From an uncultured Paracoccaceae bacterium (GTDB taxonomy: Bacteria > Pseudomonadota > Alphaproteobacteria > Rhodobacterales > Rhodobacteraceae), in contig CALBSG010000037.1 of the NCBI GenBank assembly GCA_937927675.1, positions 1 to 24,487 of the forward strand: a DNA stretch of 24,487 bases. Direction: 5' to 3'. The translations under genes and the position numbers were made by a program. The notes under the pieces are model-generated. The model ran no database searches. It had not been told where the DNA came from and saw only the letters and a program-made list of their open reading frames with translations. Positions 15,594-23,491 of the stretch are shown piece by piece (the stretch's first letter is position 1; each line of letters opens with the position of its first letter).

Positions 15594-16777
15594 GCGGCTT
15601 CTCCTTGGGTTTGGCCGGCAAAGGCGGCGATACGGTCACAAGCGATTTCGATCGCGGCATCGGGTTGAGTGAGCGACAGGCGAAGCCACCCCGCCAGCCC
15701 CGCACCAAAGCTTTCGCCGGGCATGCAGGCGACCCCAGTCGCCGCCAAAAGCGCGCGGGCAAAGCCTTCGCCACTCATCCCGGTGGTGCGAATGTCCAAA
15801 AGCGCAAACATCCCCGCCTCGGGGCGGTGAACCGCAAGGCCAGCCGTCCCGTGCAGCCGCCCATGGATCAGTGCGGCGCGGCGGGCAAACCGTTCTGCCA
15901 TGCCGCGGGCTACGGGCGATCCTTCGGTGATGGCCTGTGCGGTCATGTCGGCGATAAAGGGTTGGCTGCCGAACAGCATGGTTTCCGAAAGCGGCAGCAG
16001 TTTGGTGCAAAACGCCTCGGGTCCAATGCACCATCCTGACCGAAAGCCGGGCGCGGCGTGGGATTTGGAGATCGACGAGGTGACGACGGTGCGGTCGGCC
16101 AGATCGGGGAAATCCAAGGGCGAGGCAAAGGGCACGCCGTCGAAAATCAGATCCTCATAAACCTCATCGGCGACGATCCACAGATCATGCGCGCGCGCCA
16201 AGGCGCCAAGGGCCGCGATGTCGGCGGCCCGCAGGACGGCACCGGTCGGGTTATGGGGCGAATTCAGGAACAAGACGCGGGTCTGCGGGGTGATCTTCGG
16301 GGCCACATCGGCGGCTTGCAGGCGAAAGCCCATCTCGGGGCGCAGGGCAACGGCAACCGCCGCAGCGCCGGTGGCGGCGATCAAGCCTTCATAGGTGGCA
16401 TACATCGGGTCAGCGACGATCACCTCATCCCCCGGACCCAAAAGCGTGCAGAGAACCGCATAAAGGGAGGTCTGGGTGCCGGGCAATGTCAGCACGTTTT
16501 CCGGGCCAAAGGTGCGACCGCGACGGGCCGTATAGCGCGCGGCAAGGGCGGCAAGGGCCGCAGGCTCGCCATGCCCGTTGGAATAGCCGGTGCGCCCGGC
16601 CGCCATTGCGGTTGATGCGGCGGCGATCAGGCCGGGCGGGCAGGGCACATCCGGCTCGCCGATGGTCAGTTCGATCACCTCGCGCCCTTCGGCCTTCATC
16701 TGGCGGGCAAGGCGGTGAACCTCCCATTTGGCACCGCCAAGGCCTTGCAGGCGTTGGGTCAGGGGAGAGTAGCGCAT
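15590..16777 (-). CDS. Class I/II aminotransferase, AruH-like (arginine:pyruvate transaminase type)
   Basis: This is a 395-aa fold-type I PLP enzyme. Seen are LTIGEPD (37-43), NSPHNPTG (172-179), D204 in ADEVY, the Schiff-base lysine K238 in SSISKSH, and the R246 phosphate contact in GFRSGW. The opening MRYSPLTQRL and the general pattern agree with my recollection of P. aeruginosa AruH (MRYSDFTQRI). It would convert arginine and pyruvate to 2-ketoarginine and alanine, feeding the AruI-like decarboxylase whose start it overlaps. It sits 3 bases after the TetR stop. A broader aromatic or branched-chain specificity cannot be excluded from sequence. Confidence 0.82.
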   Translation of the reverse strand: MRYSPLTQRLQGLGGAKWEVHRLARQMKAEGREVIELTIGEPDVPCPPGLIAAASTAMAAGRTGYSNGHGEPAALAALAARYTARRGRTFGPENVLTLPGTQTSLYAVLCTLLGPGDEVIVADPMYATYEGLIAATGAAAVAVALRPEMGFRLQAADVAPKITPQTRVLFLNSPHNPTGAVLRAADIAALGALARAHDLWIVADEVYEDLIFDGVPFASPLDFPDLADRTVVTSSISKSHAAPGFRSGWCIGPEAFCTKLLPLSETMLFGSQPFIADMTAQAITEGSPVARGMAERFARRAALIHGRLHGTAGLAVHRPEAGMFALLDIRTTGMSGEGFARALLAATGVACMPGESFGAGLAGWLRLSLTQPDAAIEIACDRIAAFAGQTQGEAA

Positions 16778-16780
16778 GGA

Positions 16781-17407
16781 TCAAGCACCCGTCAGGTCAA
16801 TGTTCAAAATGGCCGAGATGGCCCCAAGGCCGATGGATTCCAACTCTCCGGCAGCAAAACCGTCGGGCAGGGCCGACCCTTCCAGCCAGAGCCCGTCGAT
16901 TACGGCGTTGCAGGCGATTGCATCGCGGCGGATCTGGTCAGGCTGGACAGCCGGGCGGGGCAGGTGCGCGATGAGCATTTCCAGAATATCGCGATACGCG
17001 CGATAGCCTTGTTCATGCACCTCGCGCATGGCGGGATCCGTGCGCAGCGCATTGAGAAAACCTGCCCAAAGGCCAAGACGCTTTGGGTCCACGACCGGCG
17101 GGCGCAAGGACGCCGAGACAAAGGCTACAAGCCGCCCCTTTGGATCCAGATCGCCGCTCTGTATGGCGGTGGCGCTGTCGCGGGTCAGCATCTCCATCAG
17201 GCGGCGATAGGCGGCGCGAGTCAGTTCTTCTTTCGACGAAAAATAGTGACGGATCAGGCCCGGTGTCACGCCGGCCCGGTCGGCAATTGCGCGCACGGTC
17301 GCCGCCTGCGGCCCTCCCATGGCGACAAGATCCATGGCGGCCGCAATCAGCGCATCGCGCCGGGCCTCTTCGCTTTCCCGTTTGTAGATCTTGCGATCGG
17401 AGGACAT
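16781..17407 (-). CDS. TetR/AcrR-family transcriptional regulator (BetI-like)
   Basis: This 208-aa regulator has the N-terminal helix-turn-helix at about 37-56: TVRAIADRAGVTPGLIRHYF, then SSKEEL. The C-terminal ligand domain resembles the BetI type (KRLGLWAGFLNALRTDPAMR). The start at 17407 is preferred over 17470 because the extra 21 residues are non-conserved and do not look like protein. It is the first gene of the minus-strand cluster and ends 3 bases before the AruH-like gene, so it probably regulates itself and the operon in response to an amine or guanidino metabolite. The ligand is inferred from neighbours only. Confidence 0.88.
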   Translation of the reverse strand: MSSDRKIYKRESEEARRDALIAAAMDLVAMGGPQAATVRAIADRAGVTPGLIRHYFSSKEELTRAAYRRLMEMLTRDSATAIQSGDLDPKGRLVAFVSASLRPPVVDPKRLGLWAGFLNALRTDPAMREVHEQGYRAYRDILEMLIAHLPRPAVQPDQIRRDAIACNAVIDGLWLEGSALPDGFAAGELESIGLGAISAILNIDLTGA

Positions 17408-17496
17408 CTCGCCACTGTTATACGAGTGAATAATTGTCGGGACGGTGCCCCCTGTTGCGACTTTACGCAAGGGCCAAAGGTCTGGCGATCCGCAAA

Positions 17497-17514
17497 ATAG
17501 AGCGAATTATCTAT
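17497..17514. promoter_or_regulatory. Inverted repeat upstream of the TetR gene, possible operator
   Basis: ATAGA-GCGAATTA-TCTAT is an 18-base inverted repeat with 5-bp arms in the AT-rich part of the 149-base spacer, about 90 bases before the TetR start. TetR proteins often bind such sites near their own promoters. The arms are short and the distance is large, so this is a weak candidate. A TATAAC hexamer on the minus strand at 17421-17416 could be a -10 for a nearly leaderless message. Confidence 0.25.
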
Positions 17515-17556
17515 CGAATGGGGCCTTTGGTCGCGGACGCCCTGCCGTCGAACCGA

Positions 17557-18441
17557 TTAGGTCTCGCCCGACACATCCTTGTGGATGATGACATCGGCCT
17601 GCGGATAGGCCTGCAAGATGGCCCGGCGCAAGCCCGCGCCAATATCATGTGCGTCGCGCAGGGTCTGGCTGCCATCCAGTTCGATGTGCAGGTTGACGAA
17701 AATCCGGCTGCCGGCCGTCCGGGTTTTCAGGTCGTGATAGCCATGAACGCCCGGCCACTGATCCGCGATGCGGCCGATGCCGGCGATGATTTCGGGGTCG
17801 GCCCGGCGATCCATCAGCGCGTCCCAAGCGCCCTTGCCAATGCGCAGCGCGCCCAAGGACAGCATGACCGCGGCCCCGATGGCCACGATGCTGTCGATCT
17901 GCCCCATCCCAAAGGTCGAAGACGCCCAAAGCGAGGCGATGGCACCAAGGTTTGGCAAAAGGTCGCCAAGATAATGCAGCCGATCCGCCGCCACCACCTT
18001 GGATCCGGTACGGCGGGCCACCCGCCCTTGCCACATCACAAGCCCTAGCGTCATCACGACGGAAAGCCCCATCACCACCATGCCGCGACCCTGCGATTGC
18101 AGGGGGGCCGTGGTCGGGTCCAAAAGCCGCTGGCTGGCGGCGAATGCGATGATGGCGGCAGAAATCAGAATGAAGATCGCCTGTCCCAAGGCGGCGAGAT
18201 CTTCGGCGCTGGTATGGCCAAAGGCATGATCTTCGTCTGCGGGCTTGGCGGCATAGATCAAGGCGGCCATTGCGGCCAGCGACATCATCAGATCCATCGC
18301 GCTGTCTGCCAGCGATGCCGCGACCGACAGTGCCCCGGTTTCCCCCAAAGCCCAAAGCTTCAGCGCCACCAAAAGTGCAGCCATTCCAACCGATGCCGCG
18401 CCAGCGGTCAGGGTGAGGCGGGTGGAGGTATCGGTCGACAT
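17557..18441 (-). CDS. Cation diffusion facilitator, FieF-like metal/proton antiporter
   Basis: This 294-aa inner-membrane exporter of divalent metals (Fe, Zn, Mn or Cd in the family) has about six helices. Transport-site residues are D46 and D50 in ADSAMDLMMS and H156 and D160 in ADRLHYLGDLLPN, matching the DD-HD tetrad and the HYxxDxxxN pattern of FieF. DHAFGH after helix 2 is the family loop. The cytoplasmic C-terminal domain (about 205-294) has conserved metal-binding-type elements HGYHDLKTRTAG, NLHIELDG and AHDIGAGL. It is a single gene on the minus strand between unrelated neighbours. Metal choice cannot be fixed by reading. Confidence 0.93.
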   Translation of the reverse strand: MSTDTSTRLTLTAGAASVGMAALLVALKLWALGETGALSVAASLADSAMDLMMSLAAMAALIYAAKPADEDHAFGHTSAEDLAALGQAIFILISAAIIAFAASQRLLDPTTAPLQSQGRGMVVMGLSVVMTLGLVMWQGRVARRTGSKVVAADRLHYLGDLLPNLGAIASLWASSTFGMGQIDSIVAIGAAVMLSLGALRIGKGAWDALMDRRADPEIIAGIGRIADQWPGVHGYHDLKTRTAGSRIFVNLHIELDGSQTLRDAHDIGAGLRRAILQAYPQADVIIHKDVSGET

Positions 18442-18547
18442 CGGGAGACTCTCGGTAGAATGCAGGCCTGCCGCATAAGGCCGGGACGAAGGCCGATCAA
18501 GGACGAAGTTGCGCCCCGCTCATGGCCGCCGCGCCCGATGCGGCGAC

Positions 18548-19264
18548 TTATTCCAACACTTCTCCGGGCAGAACGCCCCAGAGCGCGGTCTTTTCCACCC
18601 AGCCCTTTTCACCTTGAATGTTCATCCGGCACCAATCGGGCTGGCATTCCAAAAGTCGGCCGGTCACGCCGCTCTCTGCCTCGAAGGTGATGGAGGCTTG
18701 CGTATCGGGCCTGCTGTAGAACTTTGCCATCTCTGCGGTGACCAAGGCGGTGCGGACCCCGGACAGCAGCGCGTAATGCACCCAACCACCCATGCCCTCG
18801 GCATCCTCAACCCGGCGCCAGTTTTCATGTTCGGCTGTGACGCGCAGCGGCATCCCGGCGGTGGTGAACACCCAGTCGATGCGGTGCGTCAGACTCGGGC
18901 CGCGGCGGGCGTTGCCCTCATTGCCCTTCAGGCTGACGAACCGCGGGATGGGCAGGTTGGTCACGGCCCCCTTTGACGGATCACGCGGGGGAACGATGGG
19001 TTTGGCGGCAGGTGCCGGCGCGGGGGCAGCAGCGGCCGGCTGGACGGGGGCAGGGGCCGCGACCACAGGTTCGGCCACCTCTGGCGTCGGCGGCGCAATG
19101 CCCGAGCGCGTCTTGGGTCGCGGAGACGAGGTGACGCCTGTTGCGGCACTTTCGGCAGGGGCGCCCAAGGCGGCCGTTGCCTCGCCGCTGACCTGCGCCA
19201 TGGCGCCGCCTGCGCTGATCGCCAGCGCCAGAACCGCCGCTGCGACTTCCCGAATTCCCATCAT
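18548..19264 (-). CDS. Secreted/periplasmic protein with bacterial SH3-like domains
   Basis: This is a 238-aa protein with a signal peptide (hydrophobic VAAAVLALAISAGGAMA, cleavage before QVSGE), then a low-complexity Ala/Pro-rich linker (about 50-90), then two SH3-like segments. The first, RFVSLKGNEGNARRGPSLTH with IDWVF and WRRVEDAEGMGGWVHYALLSG, is the pattern of bacterial SH3 proteins often annotated in alphaproteobacteria. The second ends with QPDWCRMNIQGEKGWVEKTALWG. Such domains probably bind peptidoglycan or envelope proteins. It is divergent from the 2-hydroxyacid dehydrogenase, as I recall from other Rhodobacterales. Two adjacent ATGs (19264 and 19261) are possible starts. Confidence 0.85.
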   Translation of the reverse strand: MMGIREVAAAVLALAISAGGAMAQVSGEATAALGAPAESAATGVTSSPRPKTRSGIAPPTPEVAEPVVAAPAPVQPAAAAPAPAPAAKPIVPPRDPSKGAVTNLPIPRFVSLKGNEGNARRGPSLTHRIDWVFTTAGMPLRVTAEHENWRRVEDAEGMGGWVHYALLSGVRTALVTAEMAKFYSRPDTQASITFEAESGVTGRLLECQPDWCRMNIQGEKGWVEKTALWGVLPGEVLE

Positions 19265-19403
19265 CGCCCGTGCCTTTCGCAGACCCTTTGGTGGAATGAC
19301 CGTGCCAAGGGTTGCAGTTACCGCTCACCGGGGCTTGTGCCTCGCCCCGCTTCCCGTCACTTTGCCATTCTGGACGAGGAATTGGAAGTGCAGGGAGGCC
19401 CCG

Positions 19404-20390
19404 ATGCCCGCAGGACGCCTGAGTGTTGTCGTGACGCGACGCTTGCCCGAACCCGTGGAGACACGGATGAAGGAATTGTTTGACGTCGAGTTGCGCGACG
19501 ATGATCGCCCGATGACCCGCGAGGAGTTGGCCGCCGCCATGGCGCGTGCCGATGTGCTGGTGCCGACGATCACCGATCAGATTGACGCGGGGCTGATCGC
19601 CAAGGCCGGCGAGCGGCTGCGGCTGATCGCCTCTTTCGGGTCTGGTGTGGATCACATCGATGTGGCCACAGCGCGAAGCCGTGGAATTCTGGTCTCGAAC
19701 ACCCCCGGTGTTGTCACCGAAGACACCGCCGATATGACCATGGCGCTGATGCTGTCCGTCACCCGCCGAATCCCCGAAGGTTTGGCGGTGATGCAATCGG
19801 GCAAATGGGAAGGCTGGGCGCCCACCGCGTTTCTGGGCGGCCGCCTTGGCGGGCGGCGTTTGGGCATCCTTGGCATGGGGCGGATCGGTCAGGCGGTGGC
19901 GCGGCGGGCCCGCGCCTTTGGCTTGCAGGTGCATTATCACAACCGCAAACGCCTGCGCCCCGAGATCGAGCAGGAATTGGACGCGACCTATTGGGAAAGC
20001 CTTGATCAGATGGTGTCGCGGATGGACATCCTGTCGATCAACTGCCCGCACACGCCGTCAACCTTCCATCTGATGAACGCCCGGCGGCTGAAGTTGATGA
20101 AACCCTCGGCCGTGATCATCAACACCTCACGCGGTGAAGTGATCGACGAAAACGCCCTTACCCGGATGCTGGCGTCACGCGAGTTGGCGGGCGCGGGGTT
20201 GGATGTTTACGAACACGGCACCGATGTGTCGGCCGATTTGCGCGCGTTGCCGAATGTGGTGCTGCTGCCGCATATGGGATCCGCCACCGTCGAGGGGCGG
20301 ATCGAACAGGGCGAGAAGGTCATCATCAACATCAAAACCTTCGCCGACGGCCACCGCCCGCCGGATCAGGTGGTGCCAGGGATGCTCTGA
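19404..20390 (+). CDS. D-2-hydroxyacid dehydrogenase (glyoxylate/hydroxypyruvate reductase-like)
   Basis: This 328-aa NAD(P)-dependent reductase has the substrate-side motif SFGSGVDHID (77-86), Rossmann GMGRIG (157-162), catalytic arginine in NTSRGEVIDE (R243) and catalytic histidine in LLPHMGSAT (H290). The usual catalytic glutamate lies in a DVxExEP motif; here the run is DVYEHGTDV (267-275), so the E-P pair is replaced by G272-T273. The start at 19404 follows AGGGAGG by 5 nt; a longer in-frame ORF begins far upstream over the divergent gene and is rejected. A glyoxylate or hydroxypyruvate substrate is likely from family resemblance. Its 3' end overlaps the opposing DMT gene by 25 bases. 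Confidence 0.92.
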   Translation: MPAGRLSVVVTRRLPEPVETRMKELFDVELRDDDRPMTREELAAAMARADVLVPTITDQIDAGLIAKAGERLRLIASFGSGVDHIDVATARSRGILVSNTPGVVTEDTADMTMALMLSVTRRIPEGLAVMQSGKWEGWAPTAFLGGRLGGRRLGILGMGRIGQAVARRARAFGLQVHYHNRKRLRPEIEQELDATYWESLDQMVSRMDILSINCPHTPSTFHLMNARRLKLMKPSAVIINTSRGEVIDENALTRMLASRELAGAGLDVYEHGTDVSADLRALPNVVLLPHMGSATVEGRIEQGEKVIINIKTFADGHRPPDQVVPGML

Positions 20391-21298
20391 GGGGCCTTGC
20401 GCCCCTGTACCGCCGGGGTCCGCAGCATCGACAGCCCCCCGGCGGAGATCAACGTGATCCCGAGAAGTGTCCAAAGGTCAGGCACTTCGGCGAAGACGAC
20501 ATAGCCCCAGAAGACCACAAAGATCATATAGACATAGTCCAGCGCCGCGATCACCTCGGGGCGCGGGGATTGATAGGCTTTGGCAAGGCTGATCGACAGC
20601 ACAAGAATCAGCGCGGAAAGCGCGCCGATCATCGCCCAATCTTGGGCTGCCATCGGATGCCACGGGCCAGTGATGAAACCGGCCCAATCCGGCGCGGGCA
20701 GGCTTTGGCGCGAAAGGCCAAGCACCAGCCCCCCGGCAAGGCAGGCAAGGTTCAGCCAAAAGGCGATGGCCAGCGGGGCCACCTCGGCACAGCGGGCGCG
20801 GGTGATGATTGCCGCGATGGCGTAGAAGGCGGCGGCAGCGATCGGCATGCCGATCAGCGGAGTAAAGGCCGCGCCAAGGGGCTTTACGATCAAGAGCAGC
20901 CCGACAAAGCCGGTCAGGATCGCCAACCAATGCCGCAGGGTAATGCGGTTGCCTAGGATCAGCGCCGACAGCCCGACGATGAAGAACGGCGCGACATAAA
21001 AGGCCGCACCGGCCAGTGCCATGTCTATCAGCGGCAGCACGGCGTAAAGGCAAATGTACTGCGCCACCAAGGCCAGACTGCGCAAGGCAACCCATGCCGT
21101 GCCCGGCCCGGTAACGCGACCCCGGGCGGCCACGAATAACATGGGCAGCACAAGGGCAGAGCGCAGAATCCATATCTGCCACAGCACCATGCCTGAACTC
21201 GACAGCTTGATGATCGTGTCGGTCAGCGCCATGGCAAAGACGGCGATCAGGATGGCGGGCACGCCTTGCGGCAGGCGAGAGATCAGGGCGCGGGGCAA
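20366..21298 (-). CDS. DMT superfamily (EamA-type) permease
   Basis: This is an inner-membrane protein of about 310 aa with ten predicted helices in two EamA repeats, typical of drug/metabolite exporters. Characteristic segments are FAMALTDTIIKL, WQIWILRSALVLPML, GAAFYVAPFFIVGLSALILG and, in the second repeat, ALDYVYMIFVVFWGYVVFAE. No ATG fits the start: TTG at 21298 keeps the first helix whole, GTG at 21262 is an alternative, and the first ATG (21232) would cut into helix 1. The tail overlaps the 2-hydroxyacid dehydrogenase. The substrate is unknown; the family exports amino acids, nucleosides and many other small molecules. Confidence 0.9.
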   Translation of the reverse strand: MPRALISRLPQGVPAILIAVFAMALTDTIIKLSSSGMVLWQIWILRSALVLPMLFVAARGRVTGPGTAWVALRSLALVAQYICLYAVLPLIDMALAGAAFYVAPFFIVGLSALILGNRITLRHWLAILTGFVGLLLIVKPLGAAFTPLIGMPIAAAAFYAIAAIITRARCAEVAPLAIAFWLNLACLAGGLVLGLSRQSLPAPDWAGFITGPWHPMAAQDWAMIGALSALILVLSISLAKAYQSPRPEVIAALDYVYMIFVVFWGYVVFAEVPDLWTLLGITLISAGGLSMLRTPAVQGRKAPQSIPGTT

Positions 21299-21475
21299 GG
21301 CGGTCTCGTCAAAAAGGGCTCGTCCCCTGTCGCATGCGCCGCGCCGCGAGGCTGGTTCGAAAGCGACATGGCCGGGCAGTGTCGCCCCCCTTCCCGCTGC
21401 GCTGGGTGCTTGATTGTCGGCGCGGCACTGCCTAAGTGACGCTCAAGGCCGCAAAGGCACACGTCAGAGGAACGC

Positions 21476-22138
21476 ATGGAAATCTTCACCTACCAGGGCC
21501 TGATGGCTCTTTTGCAAGTCATCGGTATCGACTTGGTGCTGGCGGGCGATAACGCCATCGTCATCGGCCTTGCTGCGGCAGGCCTGCCGAAAGAACAACG
21601 CGCCAAGGCGATTCTTGTGGGCATCGCCGCCGCGACCATCATGCGGATCGGTTTTGCGCTGGTCACGACGCAGCTTCTGGCGATTGTCGGGCTTTTGCTT
21701 GCGGGCGGCATTTTGCTGCTCTGGGTCTGCTGGAAGATGTGGCAGGAACTGCGCGCGGGTGCGCATGAACACGACATCGAGGCGATGGAGGCTTTATCCA
21801 ACGAAGATCTCGATGCCGATGGTGCGGTGGCCGACGATGCGCCGCGCAAGACCTTTGCCCAAGCTGCTTGGCAGATCGTGATTGCCGACGTTTCGATGTC
21901 CTTGGACAACGTGCTGGCCGTGGCCGGGGCCGCCAAGGATCACCCGACGGTGTTGATCATTGGTCTTGCCCTGTCGATTGCCATGATGGGCCTTGCCGCC
22001 AGCTTCATCGCCAAACTGTTGAACAAGCACCGTTGGATTGCCTTTGTTGGTCTGGCGATCATTGTTTATGTGGCGCTGAAGATGATGTGGGAGGGTTGGC
22101 ACGAGGTGGAACCCTTCGTGCTGAGCTACCTTGGCTAA
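21476..22138 (+). CDS. TerC/YjbE-family integral membrane protein
   Basis: This is a 220-aa multi-pass protein with the two acidic TerC motifs that form the putative metal site: IDLVLAGDNAIVIG (about 18-31) and SMSLDNVLAVAG in the second half. A cytoplasmic acidic loop separates the halves (AHEHDIEAMEALSNEDLDADG). Relatives export manganese or support metal loading of secreted enzymes. AGAGG lies 5 nt before the ATG. The leader was checked for a manganese riboswitch and none was recognised. It ends at a strong terminator and is divergent from the DMT gene. Confidence 0.9.
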   Translation: MEIFTYQGLMALLQVIGIDLVLAGDNAIVIGLAAAGLPKEQRAKAILVGIAAATIMRIGFALVTTQLLAIVGLLLAGGILLLWVCWKMWQELRAGAHEHDIEAMEALSNEDLDADGAVADDAPRKTFAQAAWQIVIADVSMSLDNVLAVAGAAKDHPTVLIIGLALSIAMMGLAASFIAKLLNKHRWIAFVGLAIIVYVALKMMWEGWHEVEPFVLSYLG

Positions 22139-22144
22139 ACGACC

Positions 22145-22170
22145 AAAGGCCGCCCTCGGGGCGGCCTTTT
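22145..22170 (+). terminator. Intrinsic terminator between convergent genes
   Basis: AAAGGCCGCCC-TCG-GGGCGGCCTTT forms an 11-bp perfect stem followed by T, starting 6 bases after the TerC-like stop. The A-tract on the 5' side gives a T-tract on the other strand, so it can also end the opposing DadA-like transcript. Confidence 0.88.
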
Positions 22171-22180
22171 GCATGGGCTA

Positions 22181-23425
22181 TCAGGCAAAGCGGCGCGGCA
22201 GGGTGGCGGTCAGATCACGCTCGGGGGTACGGCCAGCGACAAGATCGGCGACCAGCCGCCCGGTGATGGGCGCCAGCGTCAGGCCGATATGGCCGTGGCC
22301 ATAGGCGTGGATCACCTCTGCCCCATGGGCAGACGGCCCGATCACCGGAACGGAATCCGGCATGGAGGGGCGGAACCCCATCCAGTCGCGGTCAGGCTCT
22401 TGCAGATCGGGGAAGATGGCCCGCGCGCCGTCCAGCAGCTTTTGCAGCCGATGGGGCGACGGGGGAGCGGTCAGCCCGCCGAGTTCCACCGTGCCTGCCA
22501 CCCGCAGCCGTCCCGTCATCGGGCACAGATAAAACCCGCGCGAGGTGGGGCAGGCGGGGCGGGTCAGGCGCGGCTGGGCCATATCCCATTCCAGATGATA
22601 GCCGCGTTCGGTGTCCAAAGGCACGCGGTCGCCCGCCTGCCGGGCAAGGGCGCGGGAATGTGCCCCCGCCGCAATCACCACCTTGCGCGCATGCAGTCGC
22701 AGGCCGGGGGCATCAATTCGGACGCCATCAATCTGGCGAGTCAGGCGTTGGGCGGGCACTTGGCGGAAGTTGGCTTTTTTCAACACATGATCGGCCAAAA
22801 GCCCAACCATCTGGCCCGGATCTGACAAAAACACCGCTTTTGGGAAGAACGCCGCGCCGCCGCTGACGTCGGGCAGACCCGGCTCCATGTCAGACAATTC
22901 GCCCGCACCGATCAGGTCAACCGTCACGCCAAAGCCCCGGCGATAGGCCATGTCCTTTTGGGCGGCGCGATAGGCAGCGGCGGTTTCATAGACATAAAGG
23001 CAGCCGCGATGCTGCAAGATCGTCTCACCTCCGATGCGCTGGGCCAAGCCCTGCCACAGGGGGGCCGCATCGGCCAAAAGCCCTGCAATCGCGGCGGCGT
23101 TGCGCGCTGTCGGGCCGGGCAGAGATTGCCATGCAAATCGCGCGAGCCACGGCATCAGCGATGGCAGCGCGGCGCGGCGGATGGCAAGCGGCGAGGTTTC
23201 GTCGAACAAAAGCGAGGGCAGGTTTTTCAGCACATCGGGTGAACCAACCGGCATCACGGCATAATCGGCGATGGTGCCGGCATTGCCGTAAGAGGCCCCC
23301 ATGCCGGGCGTGTTCGGATCAAGGATCGTGACCTCATGCCCTTTGGCAAGCAGCGCTTCGGCCACAGCAAGGCCAACAACGCCCGCACCAAGGACGGCGA
23401 TTTCAGTGGTAAGGTGTTCGGTCAT
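22181..23425 (-). CDS. FAD-dependent oxidoreductase, D-amino acid dehydrogenase (DadA)-like
   Basis: This is a 414-aa DAO-fold enzyme. The N-terminal FAD-binding motif is VLGAGVVGLAVAEAL with GAGVVG at 13-18. MGASYGNAGTIADYAVMP is the flavin-proximal segment typical of DadA and D-hydroxyproline dehydrogenase-like proteins, and the C-terminal FAD motif is AYGHGHIGLTLAPITGRLVADL. It would oxidise D-amino acids or related imino acids to 2-oxo acids and pass electrons to the respiratory chain. The protein is transcribed after the iron-type alcohol dehydrogenase gene, separated by 66 bases with a large hairpin. Substrate not determinable here; D-hydroxyproline and D-alanine are common for relatives. 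Confidence 0.9.
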   Translation of the reverse strand: MTEHLTTEIAVLGAGVVGLAVAEALLAKGHEVTILDPNTPGMGASYGNAGTIADYAVMPVGSPDVLKNLPSLLFDETSPLAIRRAALPSLMPWLARFAWQSLPGPTARNAAAIAGLLADAAPLWQGLAQRIGGETILQHRGCLYVYETAAAYRAAQKDMAYRRGFGVTVDLIGAGELSDMEPGLPDVSGGAAFFPKAVFLSDPGQMVGLLADHVLKKANFRQVPAQRLTRQIDGVRIDAPGLRLHARKVVIAAGAHSRALARQAGDRVPLDTERGYHLEWDMAQPRLTRPACPTSRGFYLCPMTGRLRVAGTVELGGLTAPPSPHRLQKLLDGARAIFPDLQEPDRDWMGFRPSMPDSVPVIGPSAHGAEVIHAYGHGHIGLTLAPITGRLVADLVAGRTPERDLTATLPRRFA

Positions 23426-23446
23426 GGTTGCCTTTGCGCGTCACGC

Positions 23447-23479
23447 GCCGTTCCGGCCCCTTTGCGGGACCGGAACGGC
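23447..23479 (-). terminator. Hairpin between the alcohol dehydrogenase and DadA-like genes
   Basis: GCCGTTCCGG and CCGGAACGGC pair perfectly (10 bp) and continue through one mismatch into a further 3 bp around TTTGC. No T-run follows on the minus strand. It may terminate or process the alcohol dehydrogenase transcript before the DadA-like gene, which begins only 22 bases further on. Confidence 0.55.
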
Positions 23480-23491
23480 TTTGGTGACGTT

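Noticed and set aside
18792..19403. N-terminal extension of the 2-hydroxyacid dehydrogenase frame to 18792
   Set aside because: The added residues lie antisense to the SH3 protein and look like shadow translation; 19404 has a strong ribosome site and begins the conserved domain.
21300..21475. Possible yybP-ykoY manganese riboswitch upstream of the TerC-like gene
   Set aside because: TerC relatives often have one, but the conserved GGGGAGUAG-type core and paired internal-loop sequences are not visible.
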